NCBI RefSeq assembly: GCF_019285775.1
Contig: NZ_CP079105.1
Coordinates: 3,294,603-3,358,602, forward strand
Length of the DNA stretch: 64,000 nt
Source: Skermania piniformis
Lineage (GTDB): Bacteria > Actinomycetota > Actinomycetes > Mycobacteriales > Mycobacteriaceae
Direction of reading: 5' to 3'
Shown: in pieces, positions 34,611-44,110 of the stretch
Layout: the number at the start of each line of letters is the position of its first letter
How positions within the stretch are numbered: position 1 is the first letter of the stretch
The notes under the pieces: model-generated
The model's input: the letters and a program-made list of their open reading frames with translations, nothing else
What the model was told of the DNA's origin: nothing
Database searches by the model: none
Made by a program: the position numbers and the translations under genes

Positions 34611-35982
34611 GCAGCATTTCCTCCATCGATTCGCTCAACAGTCCGGGGAGGACGCCTAGATCTCCCACGGACGCCCGGTCGGCATTCAGCCCGTAGTACA
34701 CCTTGCCGTCATACGAGGTCAGACCGATGCTCAAAGCCTGATCACGCAACAGCGGCGACACAGGATACATCTCCAGCATCCGCGCGCCGCCGATGTACAT
34801 CGGGTTCTGCGGGCCGGGCGCATTCGTGATCACCAGGTTGAACGAATGCGGCCCGAAGCTACTTGCCGACCGGACGCTGAGCGCATGCAGGCTGGCCGGG
34901 GCAAACCCGGACAACCGCACCAGCGTGCGCGCGGTGACGCCACGACGCAGGTGCGCGTGCGCCTCGGTGGCATGCCCGATATGCGATAGCCGGATCACCG
35001 GATTCGGCTCGCCCACCGGCAGGTCGATCCGGAACGAGGACACTTCGCTGGCCGAGGTGGAGGCCGGTTCGGCCAGGTACACCGACATCGGCACCACCGC
35101 GCGCACCACGGTCGATCCGGTGAGCGGCTCGCGCCGGCTGACCAGCCAGGACCGCAGCGCTCCGGTGATCACCGCGAGGATCGCATCGTTGATCGAGCAG
35201 CCCAGCCCGCGGCGGATGGTCCGGTAGTCCGCCAGATCGGTTCGCGCGACGTCGAACCGGCGCTCCCGCGAGATCGGCCCGTTCAACGGGGCCAGCGGCG
35301 GGACCGAGCGTGCCACCGAGGCGAACCGGCCGACCGAGCGCGCGGTCGCGTCGACCGCGTCGCGCACGTCGCCGACGACCCGCCGGACCAGCTCGACTCC
35401 CTCACCCGGGTCTCGCGCCAGCCGGCCCAACGCATCCAAGGCCAGCTCGGCATCGCTCGGCTGGTCGTCGGGCAGCCACAGGTCGTCGGCGACCGGCCGC
35501 GGTACCGCACCGGAATCGAGGATGACATGGCCGATCTCGAGCGCCTCGTCGCCGTCGACCAATGCCGCGTGCGACTTGGTGAAAATTGCGCACCGCCCGC
35601 CGGACAGACCTTCGATCAGGTACATCTCCCAGAGCGGACGCGCACGATCGAGCCGACGGGCGGACAGCTGTGCGACCCGCTCGTGCAGCCGGGCGTCGTT
35701 TCCCGGCCGCGGGAGCGCCGCGCGCCGAATGTGGAAACCGATGTCGAAGTCACCGTCGTCCACCCAGACCGGGCGGGCCAGCCCGAACGGCACCGGCCGC
35801 ACCTTGCGGCGATACCGCGGCACCAACGACAGCCGGCGTTCGACGATCGCGCTGAGCCGGTCGTAGTCGAGTGCGCCGTCGTCGTTGTCCAGGATCGCGA
35901 GCGATCCGATATACATCGGATGTACGCCGGCATCCATCGCGTAGAACGACGCATCTTGCGGTGTCAGCCTCGTGATCGCCAT
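34597..35982 (-). CDS. WS/DGAT family acyltransferase with altered active site
   Basis: This is a wax ester synthase/diacylglycerol acyltransferase family protein of 461 residues (Rv3234c/Tgs3 position). It has the start TRLTPQDASFYAMD, the PLWEMYLIEGL segment, and the motif region TKSHAALVDGDEA at about 135-147. The canonical HHxxxDG reads HAxxxDG here: His138 is kept but the second, catalytic His is Ala139. The structural NAPGPQNPMYIGGARM segment is present. It may be inactive in acyl transfer or have another role. The ATG at 35982 has GAGGAG upstream. It is coupled to the downstream Rv3231c-like gene. Confidence 0.9.
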   Translation of the reverse strand: MAITRLTPQDASFYAMDAGVHPMYIGSLAILDNDDGALDYDRLSAIVERRLSLVPRYRRKVRPVPFGLARPVWVDDGDFDIGFHIRRAALPRPGNDARLHERVAQLSARRLDRARPLWEMYLIEGLSGGRCAIFTKSHAALVDGDEALEIGHVILDSGAVPRPVADDLWLPDDQPSDAELALDALGRLARDPGEGVELVRRVVGDVRDAVDATARSVGRFASVARSVPPLAPLNGPISRERRFDVARTDLADYRTIRRGLGCSINDAILAVITGALRSWLVSRREPLTGSTVVRAVVPMSVYLAEPASTSASEVSSFRIDLPVGEPNPVIRLSHIGHATEAHAHLRRGVTARTLVRLSGFAPASLHALSVRSASSFGPHSFNLVITNAPGPQNPMYIGGARMLEMYPVSPLLRDQALSIGLTSYDGKVYYGLNADRASVGDLGVLPGLLSESMEEMLHACA

Positions 35983-36211
35983 GCCCGTCGGCTCCTCGTC
36001 GATGGATCTGCGCGGTGGTGGATCGCGCACCGTCGGCCCGGGCGTGATGTGCGTGCGCTCGTCACCCGATTATGCGGCCGGGACCTGCCCGGTCGGGGCC
36101 AGTTGACCGACCGGTCATGGCCGCCGCCACGCAGTAATGGAATACTGGCGGGCAGTCCGAACCGCTCCTCGGACCCGGCGCCACCGCGCCCACAGCCCGA
36201 GGAGATCCGAG

Positions 36212-36658
36212 TTGACCGATCATCGATTCCTGTCGCCGGCGCCCCGCCCGACCGCCGATACCAGCCGCTGCCGACCGGCCCTGCATCCGGCGCGTCGGAC
36301 TCCCCACGACGGCCGGTCGACCCGACGCCCCGGAAGTGACGCCGCCGATGCGGCGAGCGCGCGGCGGTTCGCCGAGCTGACCCTGCGATACGTGATCGAA
36401 GTGCTCAACCGGCGGCGGCCGTTGCGGCAGCTTCGCGAGCTCGCCGAGCCTCGGGTGGTCGATATGGTACGTACTCGCGCCGATGCCGGCGGCCGGCAAC
36501 CCCTGGGACTCACCAGCGCGGTCCGGGTGCAACTCGACCGGCGGGGCAGCGCCGAATTCTTCGCCGTCTACGCCACCGGCACGCGCGCCGGAGCGATCGC
36601 CGGCCATCTCACCTACCGGCGCGGCGGATGGCGGGTCGATGTGCTACGCATCGGCTGA
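36212..36658 (+). CDS. Rv3235-like protein, SecA-neighbour, function unknown
   Basis: This is a 148-residue basic protein of the Rv3235 family, which lies beside secA1 across Mycobacteriales. The N-terminal half is disordered (Pro/Arg/Thr). The C-terminal half (ARRFAELTLRYVIEVLNRRRPLRQL, then AEFFAVYATGTRAGAIAGHLTYRRGGWRVDVLRIG) looks like an alpha/beta domain and carries the conserved VLNRRRPLRQL motif. Function is unknown; a role in export or with SecA is suggested only by position. The TTG at 36212 is chosen because GAGGAG lies eight bases upstream. It is convergent with secA. Confidence 0.8.
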   Translation: MTDHRFLSPAPRPTADTSRCRPALHPARRTPHDGRSTRRPGSDAADAASARRFAELTLRYVIEVLNRRRPLRQLRELAEPRVVDMVRTRADAGGRQPLGLTSAVRVQLDRRGSAEFFAVYATGTRAGAIAGHLTYRRGGWRVDVLRIG

Positions 36659-36700
36659 TCCGGCCGCGGCCCTGAGCCGCCGCCGAACCTCGCCACGCGA

Positions 36701-39613
36701 TCAATGCCGGCGTTTGGACTTCGGTCCCCGCTTGACCGACTTGGCCTGCTGTCGAGCGCTCTCCCGGCGCTCCCGGCGGGTGGTGCCCTGCCCCGTCGCG
36801 GCCGCGTCGGAACTGCGCCGCACCGAGGTGGAACCGTCTTCGGCGGGACCGCTGTAGGTCAGATTACGGTCCTGCTCGTCGCTGATCCCCTTGGCCCGCA
36901 ACGCTGCCGGCGCAGTCGTAGCCGGTTCGGCAGCACCGTTTCCGGGGGAGCCGCTTGCCGGGTTGCCGCTGCCGGCGGCCGCCTTCTCCATGCTGACCAG
37001 CGGCGCGGCGACCGACTCGCCGGCGCCGTTCGCCGCGGTTGTTCCTGCACCGACCGGCGAGCGGAGCCCCGGCGCCACCGCCGACTGCTGCTGGGGCGGA
37101 GTGACTTCCACTTGGAGGTTGAACAAGAACCCGACCGACTCCTCTTTCAGGCCGTCGAGCATCGCCGCGAACATGTCGTAGCCTTCCCGCTGGTACTCGA
37201 CCAACGGGTCGCGCTGCGCCAACGCGCGTAGCCCGATCCCGGCCTTGAGGTAATCCATCTCGTACAGATGCTCGCGCCACTTGCGGTCGAGCACGCTGAG
37301 CAGGACCTGCCGCTCCAGGTTGCGCATCGCGCCCGGCCCGGCGATCCCGTCGATCTCCTGTTCCCGCCGGGAGTACGCGTCGTGTGCGTCCTGCAGCAAC
37401 GCATCGCGCAACTCGTCGCGGGTCAGCTCACCCGCCTCGCCGACCTCGGTGGCACCGGTCAGCCGAACGTGGTCGACCCCGACCGGGTACAGCGCCTTCA
37501 ACGCTGCCCACAACGTGTCCAGATCCCAGTCCTCGACATAGCCTTCGGCCGTCGCGCCGTCCACGTAGGCGGTGACCACATCGTCGATCATGCCCTGGAC
37601 CTGACCGTCCATATCCTCGCCGGCCAGGATTCGGGCGCGCTCGGCGTAGATCACCGTGCGCTGCTGGTTCATCACCTCGTCGTACTTGAGCACGTCCTTG
37701 CGGATCTCGAAGTTCTGCTGCTCGACCTGGGTCTGCGCGCTGCGGATCGCCTTGGAGACCATCCGCGCCTCGATCGGCACGTCGTCGGGCACCTTGAGCC
37801 GCGTCATGATCGACTCCAATGCCGCGCCGTTGAACCGGCGCATCAGCTCGTCGCCGACCGACAGGTAGAACCGGGACTCCCCCGGGTCGCCCTGGCGCCC
37901 GGACCGGCCGCGCAACTGGTTGTCGATCCGGCGCGACTCGTGCCGCTCCGTGCCCAGGACGTACAACCCACCGGCGGCGCGCACCTTGTCCGCATCGGCG
38001 GCCGCGTCGGCCTTGACCTCGTCCAGCGCCGGTTCCCAGGCCGCCTGGTATTCCTCCGGGGTGGTCACCGGGTCCAGACCGCGCTCGCGCAGCTTGAGGT
38101 CGGCGACGATGTCCGGGTTGCCGCCGAGCACCACGTCGGTGCCGCGGCCGGCCATGTTGGTCGCCACCGTCACCGCGCCGGAGCGGCCGGCCTCCGCGAT
38201 GATCTGCGCTTCCTTCTCGTGGAACTTCGCGTTCAGCACGTTGTGCGATATGCCCCGCTCGGTGAACTGCCGGGACAGGTACTCCGAGCGCTCCACGCTG
38301 GTGGTGCCGATCAGCACCGGCTGCCCTTTGGCGTTGCGCAGCGAAACGTCGTTGACGACCGCGTCGAACTTGGCTTCCTCGGTCTTGTAGATCAGGTCGG
38401 ACTGGTCGTTGCGAACCATCGGCTTGTTGGTCGGGATCGGCACCACCCCCAACCCGTAGATCTGGTGCAGCTCGGCGGCCTCGGTCTCGGCGGTGCCGGT
38501 CATGCCGGAAAGCTTGTCGTAGAGCCGGAAATAGTTCTGCAACGTGATCGTCGCCAGCGTCTGGTTCTCCGGCTTGATCTCGACCTTCTCCTTGGCCTCG
38601 ATCGCCTGGTGCATGCCCTCGTTGTACCGGCGGCCGACCAGGATCCGCCCGGTGAACTCGTCGACGATGATCACCTCACCGTCCCGGACGATGTAGTCCT
38701 TGTCCCGGGTGAACAACTCCTTGGCCTTGATCGAGTTGTTCAGATAGCTGACCAGCGGCGAGTTGGCGGCCTCGTACAGGTTGTCGATGCCGAGCTGGTC
38801 CTCGACGAATTCCACCCCGGCTTCGTGCACGCCGACGGTCCGCTTCTTGATGTCGACCTCGTAGTGCAGGTCGGGCTTGAGCAGCGGCGCGATCCGGGCG
38901 AACTCGGCATACCACTTCGACGACGCGTCCGCCGGACCCGAAATGATCAACGGGGTGCGCGCCTCGTCGATCAGGATCGAGTCCACCTCGTCCACGATGG
39001 CGAAGTTGTGTCCGCGCTGGACCAGGTCGTCCAGCGAATGCGTCATGTTGTCGCGCAGATAGTCGAAACCGAACTCGTTGTTCGTGCCGTAGGTGATGTC
39101 GGCCTGGTAGGCGACCCGGCGCTGCGCCGGCGTCAACCCGGAGAGGATGACGCCCACGTCCAGGCCGAGGAACCGGTGCACCCGGCCCATCCATTCGGAG
39201 TCGCGTTTGGCCAGGTAGTCGTTGACCGTCACCACATGCACGCCCTGGCCCGCGATCGCGTTCAGGTACGCCGGCAGTACACAGGTGAGCGTCTTGCCCT
39301 CGCCGGTCTTCATCTCGGCGATGTTGCCGATGTGCAGCGCCGCGCCACCCATCACCTGCACGTGGAAGTGCTTCTGGTTCAGCACCCGCCAGGACGCCTC
39401 GCGGGCGGTGGCGAACGCCTCCAGCAGCAGCGAGTCCAGATCCTCCCCGTCGGCATAGCGTGTGCGGAACTCGTCGGTCTTGGCCTGCAGCTCGGCGTCG
39501 GTGAGCGCCTCGTACTCCGGCTCCAGCGCCGTCACCTCGGTCGCGAGCTGGGACAGCCGCCGGACGGTCCGGCCTTCCCCGATCCGCAGCAGCTTCGTCA
39601 TCAACGCAGGCAC
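36701..39613 (-). CDS. secA: Preprotein translocase ATPase SecA1
   Basis: This is the essential motor that pushes unfolded proteins through SecYEG. The 970-residue protein shows Walker [13 protein letters not shown] (about 100-111), Walker [21 protein letters not shown], the preprotein crosslinking domain, [16 protein letters not shown], the [17 protein letters not shown] motif VI and the helical scaffold. The C-terminus is a long Ala/Gly/Ser linker ending [13 protein letters not shown] and lacks the zinc-binding SEC-C motif, as usual for actinobacterial SecA1. The start is GTG 39613 with GAGGA ten bases upstream; ATG 39601 is an alternative. Confidence 0.97.
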   Translation of the reverse strand: MPALMTKLLRIGEGRTVRRLSQLATEVTALEPEYEALTDAELQAKTDEFRTRYADGEDLDSLLLEAFATAREASWRVLNQKHFHVQVMGGAALHIGNIAEMKTGEGKTLTCVLPAYLNAIAGQGVHVVTVNDYLAKRDSEWMGRVHRFLGLDVGVILSGLTPAQRRVAYQADITYGTNNEFGFDYLRDNMTHSLDDLVQRGHNFAIVDEVDSILIDEARTPLIISGPADASSKWYAEFARIAPLLKPDLHYEVDIKKRTVGVHEAGVEFVEDQLGIDNLYEAANSPLVSYLNNSIKAKELFTRDKDYIVRDGEVIIVDEFTGRILVGRRYNEGMHQAIEAKEKVEIKPENQTLATITLQNYFRLYDKLSGMTGTAETEAAELHQIYGLGVVPIPTNKPMVRNDQSDLIYKTEEAKFDAVVNDVSLRNAKGQPVLIGTTSVERSEYLSRQFTERGISHNVLNAKFHEKEAQIIAEAGRSGAVTVATNMAGRGTDVVLGGNPDIVADLKLRERGLDPVTTPEEYQAAWEPALDEVKADAAADADKVRAAGGLYVLGTERHESRRIDNQLRGRSGRQGDPGESRFYLSVGDELMRRFNGAALESIMTRLKVPDDVPIEARMVSKAIRSAQTQVEQQNFEIRKDVLKYDEVMNQQRTVIYAERARILAGEDMDGQVQGMIDDVVTAYVDGATAEGYVEDWDLDTLWAALKALYPVGVDHVRLTGATEVGEAGELTRDELRDALLQDAHDAYSRREQEIDGIAGPGAMRNLERQVLLSVLDRKWREHLYEMDYLKAGIGLRALAQRDPLVEYQREGYDMFAAMLDGLKEESVGFLFNLQVEVTPPQQQSAVAPGLRSPVGAGTTAANGAGESVAAPLVSMEKAAAGSGNPASGSPGNGAAEPATTAPAALRAKGISDEQDRNLTYSGPAEDGSTSVRRSSDAAATGQGTTRRERRESARQQAKSVKRGPKSKRRH

Positions 39614-39733
39614 GGTGGCGTTCGTCCTCGATTCTCGACGTCAGATTCCGGTGTCTGGAGACCGGAAACCGGAGGCTGTCAAGCCCCGGCCGAGGTCCAT
39701 CGTAAGCGCATCCCCGGCCGTCCGGCCGATCGG

Positions 39734-40573
39734 TCAGTCCTTGCTCGGCACCGGGAACTGGACCCGCATCGCCAGATCCCACACACGATCGGGGGTGAGC
39801 TGGCGTTGCAGGATGCCCAGGGTGGCACTCGGCGTGACGGCGTAGCGGGCCTTCGGCCGCTTGCTGTCCACCGCTTTGCGGATCACCTTCGCGACCGCCT
39901 CGGGGCCGCCACCGGCCAGCTTGGCCACCGGGCTCCGATAGATCTCGGCGGTCACCGCGCCGACGCGCGCGTTGAACTCGGCGTACGGCCCGTCGGCGAG
40001 ACCGTCGACCGAACCGACCGCGGTGTCGGCGAACTCCGTCGTGATCAGGCCCGGCTCGATCAGCACCACCTGGACGCCGAACCCCTGCACCTCGAACCGC
40101 ATCGCATCGCAGATCGCCTCGACCGCGTACTTGGTGGCGTGGTAGATCCCGCCGCCGGGGAAGGTGAGCCGGCCACCCATCGACCCGAGGTTGATGATCC
40201 GACCGCGGCCGGCCGCCCGCATCCCGGGCAAGACCAGTTGGCTCATCCGGATCATGCCGAAGACGTTGGTCTCGAACTGCCGCCGGATGTCGTCGAGCGG
40301 GATCGATTCGACCGCCCCGGACTGGGAGTAGCCGGCGTTGTTCACCAGCACGTCGACCGCTCCGTGCTCCGCTTCGACCATGGTCACCGCCGCGGCCATC
40401 GAACTCTCGTCGGTAACGTCCAGCGCCAACGTGCGGCACCCTTTGTCGGCCAACTCGGTCAACGTCTCAGGGCGGCGCGCGGTCGCGTAGACGGTATGGC
40501 CGTCGGCGACCAGTTCGGCTGCGGTCGCAGCTCCGATGCCGCTGGAACAACCTGTGATCAAGACAACAGTCAT
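39734..40573 (-). CDS. Short-chain dehydrogenase/reductase
   Basis: This is a 279-residue classical SDR: VLITGCSSGIGAATAAEL cofactor loop (about 4-21), LDVTDESS, NNAG (VLVNNAGYSQSG), Ser in NLGSMGGRL, and YHATK with the catalytic Tyr and Lys. The long C-terminal part (RSPVAKLAGGGPEAVAKVIRKAV) is typical of retinol-dehydrogenase-like SDRs, which reduce or oxidise hydrophobic alcohols. The substrate is unknown. The ATG is at 40573. It diverges from the quinone reductase gene over 80 bases. Confidence 0.88.
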   Translation of the reverse strand: MTVVLITGCSSGIGAATAAELVADGHTVYATARRPETLTELADKGCRTLALDVTDESSMAAAVTMVEAEHGAVDVLVNNAGYSQSGAVESIPLDDIRRQFETNVFGMIRMSQLVLPGMRAAGRGRIINLGSMGGRLTFPGGGIYHATKYAVEAICDAMRFEVQGFGVQVVLIEPGLITTEFADTAVGSVDGLADGPYAEFNARVGAVTAEIYRSPVAKLAGGGPEAVAKVIRKAVDSKRPKARYAVTPSATLGILQRQLTPDRVWDLAMRVQFPVPSKD

Positions 40574-40653
40574 ATCGCAGACCATACACAGCAATGTTGA
40601 CGCCGATCACACTTCGGGTAATGTCAGCAGTGCACACATCTGAGGAGGCGGCC

Positions 40654-41727
40654 ATGCACGCGGTGACGTTGAGCGGATTCGGCGGACCGGAGGTGATGGC
40701 CTGGACCGAGGTGGCGGACGTTCCCGCGCCCGGACCGGGGGAAATCACCATCGAGGTCGCGGCAGCCGGGGTGAACCGGGCCGACGTCATGCAGCGGGCC
40801 GGCTTCTACCCGCCCCCGCCGGGGACCGGCGACATTCTCGGGCTGGAGGTCTCCGGCGTCGTCGCGGCGGTCGGCACGGATGTCGACGAGTTCTCGGCCG
40901 GGGACTTCGCGGTGGGCGACCGAGTGTGCGCCCTGCTGGCCGGCGGCGGCTACGCCGAACGGGTGAACGTGCCGGCCACGCAGGTGCTGCCGGTGCCACG
41001 CGGCGTCGATCTGATCGCGGCGGCCGCGCTGCCGGAGGCGGCCGCGACCGTGTGGTCGAACGTGGTGATGACCGCCGGGCTCCGCGGCGGACAGCGCTTG
41101 CTGATCCATGGTGGGGGCAGCGGCATCGGCACCCACGCGATCCAGATCGGCCGTGCGCTCGGCGCGGAGGTCGCGGTCACCGCCGGAACCGGCTACAAGC
41201 TCGAACGGTGCGCCGAGCTCGGCGCCACGACCTTGATCGACTACCACGAGCAGAACTTCGCCGACGTCATCGGCGAACTCGGCGGTGCGAACGTGATTCT
41301 CGACATCATCGGCGCCGGCTACCTGTCGCGGAACGTCGCCGCGCTCGCCACGGGTGGCCAGTTGACGATCATCGGGCTGCAAGGCGGGGCGACCGCCGAA
41401 CTCGACCTCGGCGCAACGCTGTTCAAGCGAGCCTCGATCCACGTGACCAATCTGCGCCGCCGGCCCCGCACCGGCGCCGGCTCGAAGGCCGAGATCGTCG
41501 CCGAGGTGCGCCGGCGGGTGTGGCCGCTGATCGAGGGCGGCTCCGTGCGACCGGTCGTGGCGGCCACGTTGCCGATCACCGACGTGGCCCGAGCGCACAC
41601 CGAACTCGACTCGCCCCGGTCGGTCGGGAAGGTACTGCTCACCGTCCCATCCATTGTCACCGTCCCACCCATTGTCACCGTCGCACCCACCGACACCGTC
41701 CCACCCGCCGACGGCCGCAACCACTAG
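40654..41727 (+). CDS. NAD(P)H-quinone oxidoreductase (zeta-crystallin/PIG3-like)
   Basis: This is a zinc-free medium-chain dehydrogenase that reduces quinones or enones with NADPH. The 357-residue protein opens HAVTLSGFGGPEVM and has GVNRADVMQRAGFYPPPPGTGDILGLEVSG (about 34-63), the cofactor loop LLIHGGGSGIGTHAIQIGRALGA and IIGLQGGATAELDLGATLFKRA, all typical of PIG3/QOR proteins. The last 24 residues are an odd tail made by an 18-base tandem repeat (TVPSIV-TVPPIV-TVAPTD-TVPPAD) beyond the normal end. GAGGAGG precedes the ATG. The DoxX gene follows on the same strand. Confidence 0.92.
   Translation: MHAVTLSGFGGPEVMAWTEVADVPAPGPGEITIEVAAAGVNRADVMQRAGFYPPPPGTGDILGLEVSGVVAAVGTDVDEFSAGDFAVGDRVCALLAGGGYAERVNVPATQVLPVPRGVDLIAAAALPEAAATVWSNVVMTAGLRGGQRLLIHGGGSGIGTHAIQIGRALGAEVAVTAGTGYKLERCAELGATTLIDYHEQNFADVIGELGGANVILDIIGAGYLSRNVAALATGGQLTIIGLQGGATAELDLGATLFKRASIHVTNLRRRPRTGAGSKAEIVAEVRRRVWPLIEGGSVRPVVAATLPITDVARAHTELDSPRSVGKVLLTVPSIVTVPPIVTVAPTDTVPPADGRNH
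41641..41712 (+). repeat. Four 18-base tandem repeats at the 3' end of the quinone reductase gene
   Basis: Units at 41641-41658, 41659-41676, 41677-41694 and 41695-41712, each beginning ACCGTC and encoding the hexapeptides TVPSIV, TVPPIV, TVAPTD, TVPPAD. The repeat is in frame and ends five codons before the stop. Confidence 0.8.
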
Positions 41728-41794
41728 GCTTGCCGACAGCACGATCGGCCGGAACGACGGCGATTGGATGGCATCGAAACCCGAGGAGAAACCC

Positions 41795-42520
41795 TTGCTT
41801 GTTCGCAGAATCGCCCGCCCCATGCTGGCCGCCGTGTTCGTTGCCGGCGGGGTCGAGCAGCTTCGCGATCCGATCCGGCAGGCCGAGCTCGCCGAGCCGA
41901 TCCTGGCGCGCACCGGTCTCGCCCCTCGTACTGCCGTCCAGGCGGACGGCGCGGTGAAGGTCGTCGCCGGGATCGCGCTCGCGCTCGGCCGCGCCCCGCG
42001 CCTGTCCGCGCTGGCGCTGGCGGCCAGCCTGGTCCCGACCACGACTGCGGCACATCGATTCTGGGAGACCGACGATCCGGAGCGACGCGCTGCCGAGCAG
42101 GTGCAGTTCACCAAGAACGTCGGATTGCTCGGCGGCCTGCTGCTCGCGGCGGTGGACACCGAGGGCAAGCCGTCGCTGGGCTGGCGCGCCCGGCGCGCCG
42201 CCGACCGGCTCGGCGATCGACTCGACCGGGCGACGCCGGCGACGACGGCGCTCGAACAGGCCGCCACGATGGTGACCGATTCGGTCGCCACCGTCGCCGA
42301 TCGGGCCAAGGAAGTGGTCCCCGTCGAGGTCGCGAAGGCGCGGGAGGGTTTGGGCAAAGCGCGGGAGAACATCGTCGCTGCTGTCGAGGCGGTGGACACT
42401 CCGGCCAATCGGCGCAAGGCGAAGCGCGCCGCACGGAAGCTGCGTCACCGGGCCGATGCGGCGGTCGTCGCTGCCGAGCGCCGGGCCGAGGACGTGCGCG
42501 AGCGGCTGATCAGCAGCTGA
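41795..42520 (+). CDS. DoxX family membrane protein
   Basis: This 241-residue protein has a DoxX-type membrane region: RRIARPMLAAVFVAGGVEQL (about 4-23), GAVKVVAGIALALGRAPRLSALALAASLVPTTTAAH and VGLLGGLLLAAVD. A roughly 110-residue Ala/Arg/Glu-rich helical, coiled-coil-like tail follows. In M. tuberculosis the DoxX protein forms a membrane complex with a superoxide dismutase and a thiol oxidoreductase; whether this holds here is unknown. The TTG at 41795 is preferred since GAGGAG lies six bases upstream and family members start MLxRRIARP; an ATG at 41768 is the alternative. It may be co-transcribed with the quinone reductase gene. Confidence 0.85.
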   Translation: MLVRRIARPMLAAVFVAGGVEQLRDPIRQAELAEPILARTGLAPRTAVQADGAVKVVAGIALALGRAPRLSALALAASLVPTTTAAHRFWETDDPERRAAEQVQFTKNVGLLGGLLLAAVDTEGKPSLGWRARRAADRLGDRLDRATPATTALEQAATMVTDSVATVADRAKEVVPVEVAKAREGLGKARENIVAAVEAVDTPANRRKAKRAARKLRHRADAAVVAAERRAEDVRERLISS

Positions 42521-42541
42521 GCTCGCCCCGGCCCGGCCCGG

Positions 42542-44110
42542 CTACTTCACGCCCGGTAACCGGCGCAGCGCCCGCAAGGCGAAGGTCATCGCCCGGGCGT
42601 ACCGGGCCGGGTTCACCCGCGACGGATTGCCGACCGGAAGCAGCCGCTCGACCGCGATCGTCTGCGCTTCGGTGTATTTCAGAATCCCGTGCTCGCCGTG
42701 TCGGCGCCCGATGCCGGAGGCCTTCATGCCTCCCATCGGCGCGTCGATCGAACCCCACGCGGCGGCGTAGGCATCGTTGACGTTCACCGTGCCAGCCTGC
42801 AACTGTGCTGCAACCCGGCGGCCCCGAGCCGGATCACCGGTCCAGACACTGAAGTTGAGCCCGTACTCGCTGTCGTTGGCCCGCTCGATCGCCTCTTCCT
42901 CGCTGTCGACCCGGTAGAGCGAGACCAACGGGCCGAAGGTCTCCTGGGCGTACACCATCATGTCCGGCCGCACATCGGTCAGGATCGTGGGCTCGTAGAA
43001 GAAGGGACCGAGCTCCGGGCGGGGCTGTCCGCCGGCCAGCACCCGAGCGCCCTTGGCGGTGGCGTCGCCGACATGCCGGGTGACCGTCTCCAGCTGTCGC
43101 TGGTTGATCAGCGATCCCATGTCGGCCGAGTAGTCCAGCGCCGGAGAGAGTTTCATCGACCGCGCGGCCGCGGCGAATCGGCTCGTGAACTCGTCCCACA
43201 TCGTCGCCGGCACATAGATCCGTTCGATCGAGATGCACAGCTGCCCGGTGTTGGAGAAGCACGCCCGCACGCACCCGTCCACCGCCTTGTCCACATCGGC
43301 GTCGTCCAGGATCAGCAGGGCATTTTTGCCGCCGAGTTCCATCGAACAGTCGATGAGCTGCCGACCGGCCTGAGCCGCGACGGTCCGCCCGACCGCGGTG
43401 GACCCGGTGAACATCAGGAAATCCGACTGCTCGATGATCGCCGACCCCAACTCGGCGCCGGAGCCCGTGACCACCTGCACCAGCCCCGCCGGCAAGCCGG
43501 CTTCTTCCAGCAACCGCACCGCCCACAGCGCGGCAAACGGTGTCTGCTGATCCGGCTTGGTGAGCACCGCGTTGCCGGCGACGATCGCCGGCAACGCGTC
43601 GCTGATCCCGAGCGTGAGCGGATAGTTCCACGGCGAGATCACCCCCACCAGTCCTTTGGGGTGGTGCAGCTCCCACACCTGGGTCAGCGCGAGCTGTGCG
43701 CCCTGCCGACGTTCGGGTTTCAGGTAGTCCGCGGCGGTATGCGCGTAGTAACGCGACACCATGCAGACATCCATGATCTCCTCGAACGCGTGCCGACGGG
43801 CCTTGCCGTTCTCCCGCTGGATCAGGTCGAGCACCTCGTCCTGGCGCTGCAGGACCAGATCGTGGAACCGCAGCAGGACCGCAGCACGGTCGGCGACCGG
43901 ACGAGCCGCCCACGCCGGCTGCGCCGCGCGAGCGCGCGCAGCCGCCGTGGCGACATCGGCCGGCGTGCAGCGCGGGGTGTCGCCCAGCACCGCGCCGGTC
44001 ATCGCGTCGAGGACCTCCAGTCGGACATCCGGGTCCGCCGCGATCACCCGCCGGGTCAACTCGGCCAGCTGCACGCGGCCGATCGGCGAACTTTGTCGAT
44101 AGTCACTCAT
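42542..44110 (-). CDS. gabD2: Succinate-semialdehyde dehydrogenase (NADP+), GabD2 type
   Basis: It oxidises succinic semialdehyde or a similar aldehyde to the acid. The 522-residue aldehyde dehydrogenase has VISPWNYPLTL (about 155-165), FTGSTAVGRTVAAQAG cofactor loop, the catalytic Glu in MELGGKNALL and Cys in FSNTGQLCISIERIYVP, and FGPLVSLYRV near the C-terminus. The motif set and length fit GabD2 (Rv1731-like) better than general aldehyde dehydrogenases. Its ATG overlaps the stop of the esterase gene (ATGA), so the two are coupled. The esterase could release a product that this enzyme oxidises after further steps, which is inference. Confidence 0.9.
   Translation of the reverse strand: MSDYRQSSPIGRVQLAELTRRVIAADPDVRLEVLDAMTGAVLGDTPRCTPADVATAAARARAAQPAWAARPVADRAAVLLRFHDLVLQRQDEVLDLIQRENGKARRHAFEEIMDVCMVSRYYAHTAADYLKPERRQGAQLALTQVWELHHPKGLVGVISPWNYPLTLGISDALPAIVAGNAVLTKPDQQTPFAALWAVRLLEEAGLPAGLVQVVTGSGAELGSAIIEQSDFLMFTGSTAVGRTVAAQAGRQLIDCSMELGGKNALLILDDADVDKAVDGCVRACFSNTGQLCISIERIYVPATMWDEFTSRFAAAARSMKLSPALDYSADMGSLINQRQLETVTRHVGDATAKGARVLAGGQPRPELGPFFYEPTILTDVRPDMMVYAQETFGPLVSLYRVDSEEEAIERANDSEYGLNFSVWTGDPARGRRVAAQLQAGTVNVNDAYAAAWGSIDAPMGGMKASGIGRRHGEHGILKYTEAQTIAVERLLPVGNPSRVNPARYARAMTFALRALRRLPGVK

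Noticed and set aside
36137-36211. ATG 36137 as the start of the Rv3235-like gene
   Set aside because: It has no ribosome-binding site and adds 25 Arg-rich residues; the TTG at 36212 has GAGGAG at eight bases.
37268-40600. 1110-codon open frame on the plus strand opposite secA and the SDR gene
   Set aside because: It is a mirror of high third-position GC in real minus-strand genes. Its translation is Arg/Val/Leu/His-rich without any domain, while secA opposite has every motif.
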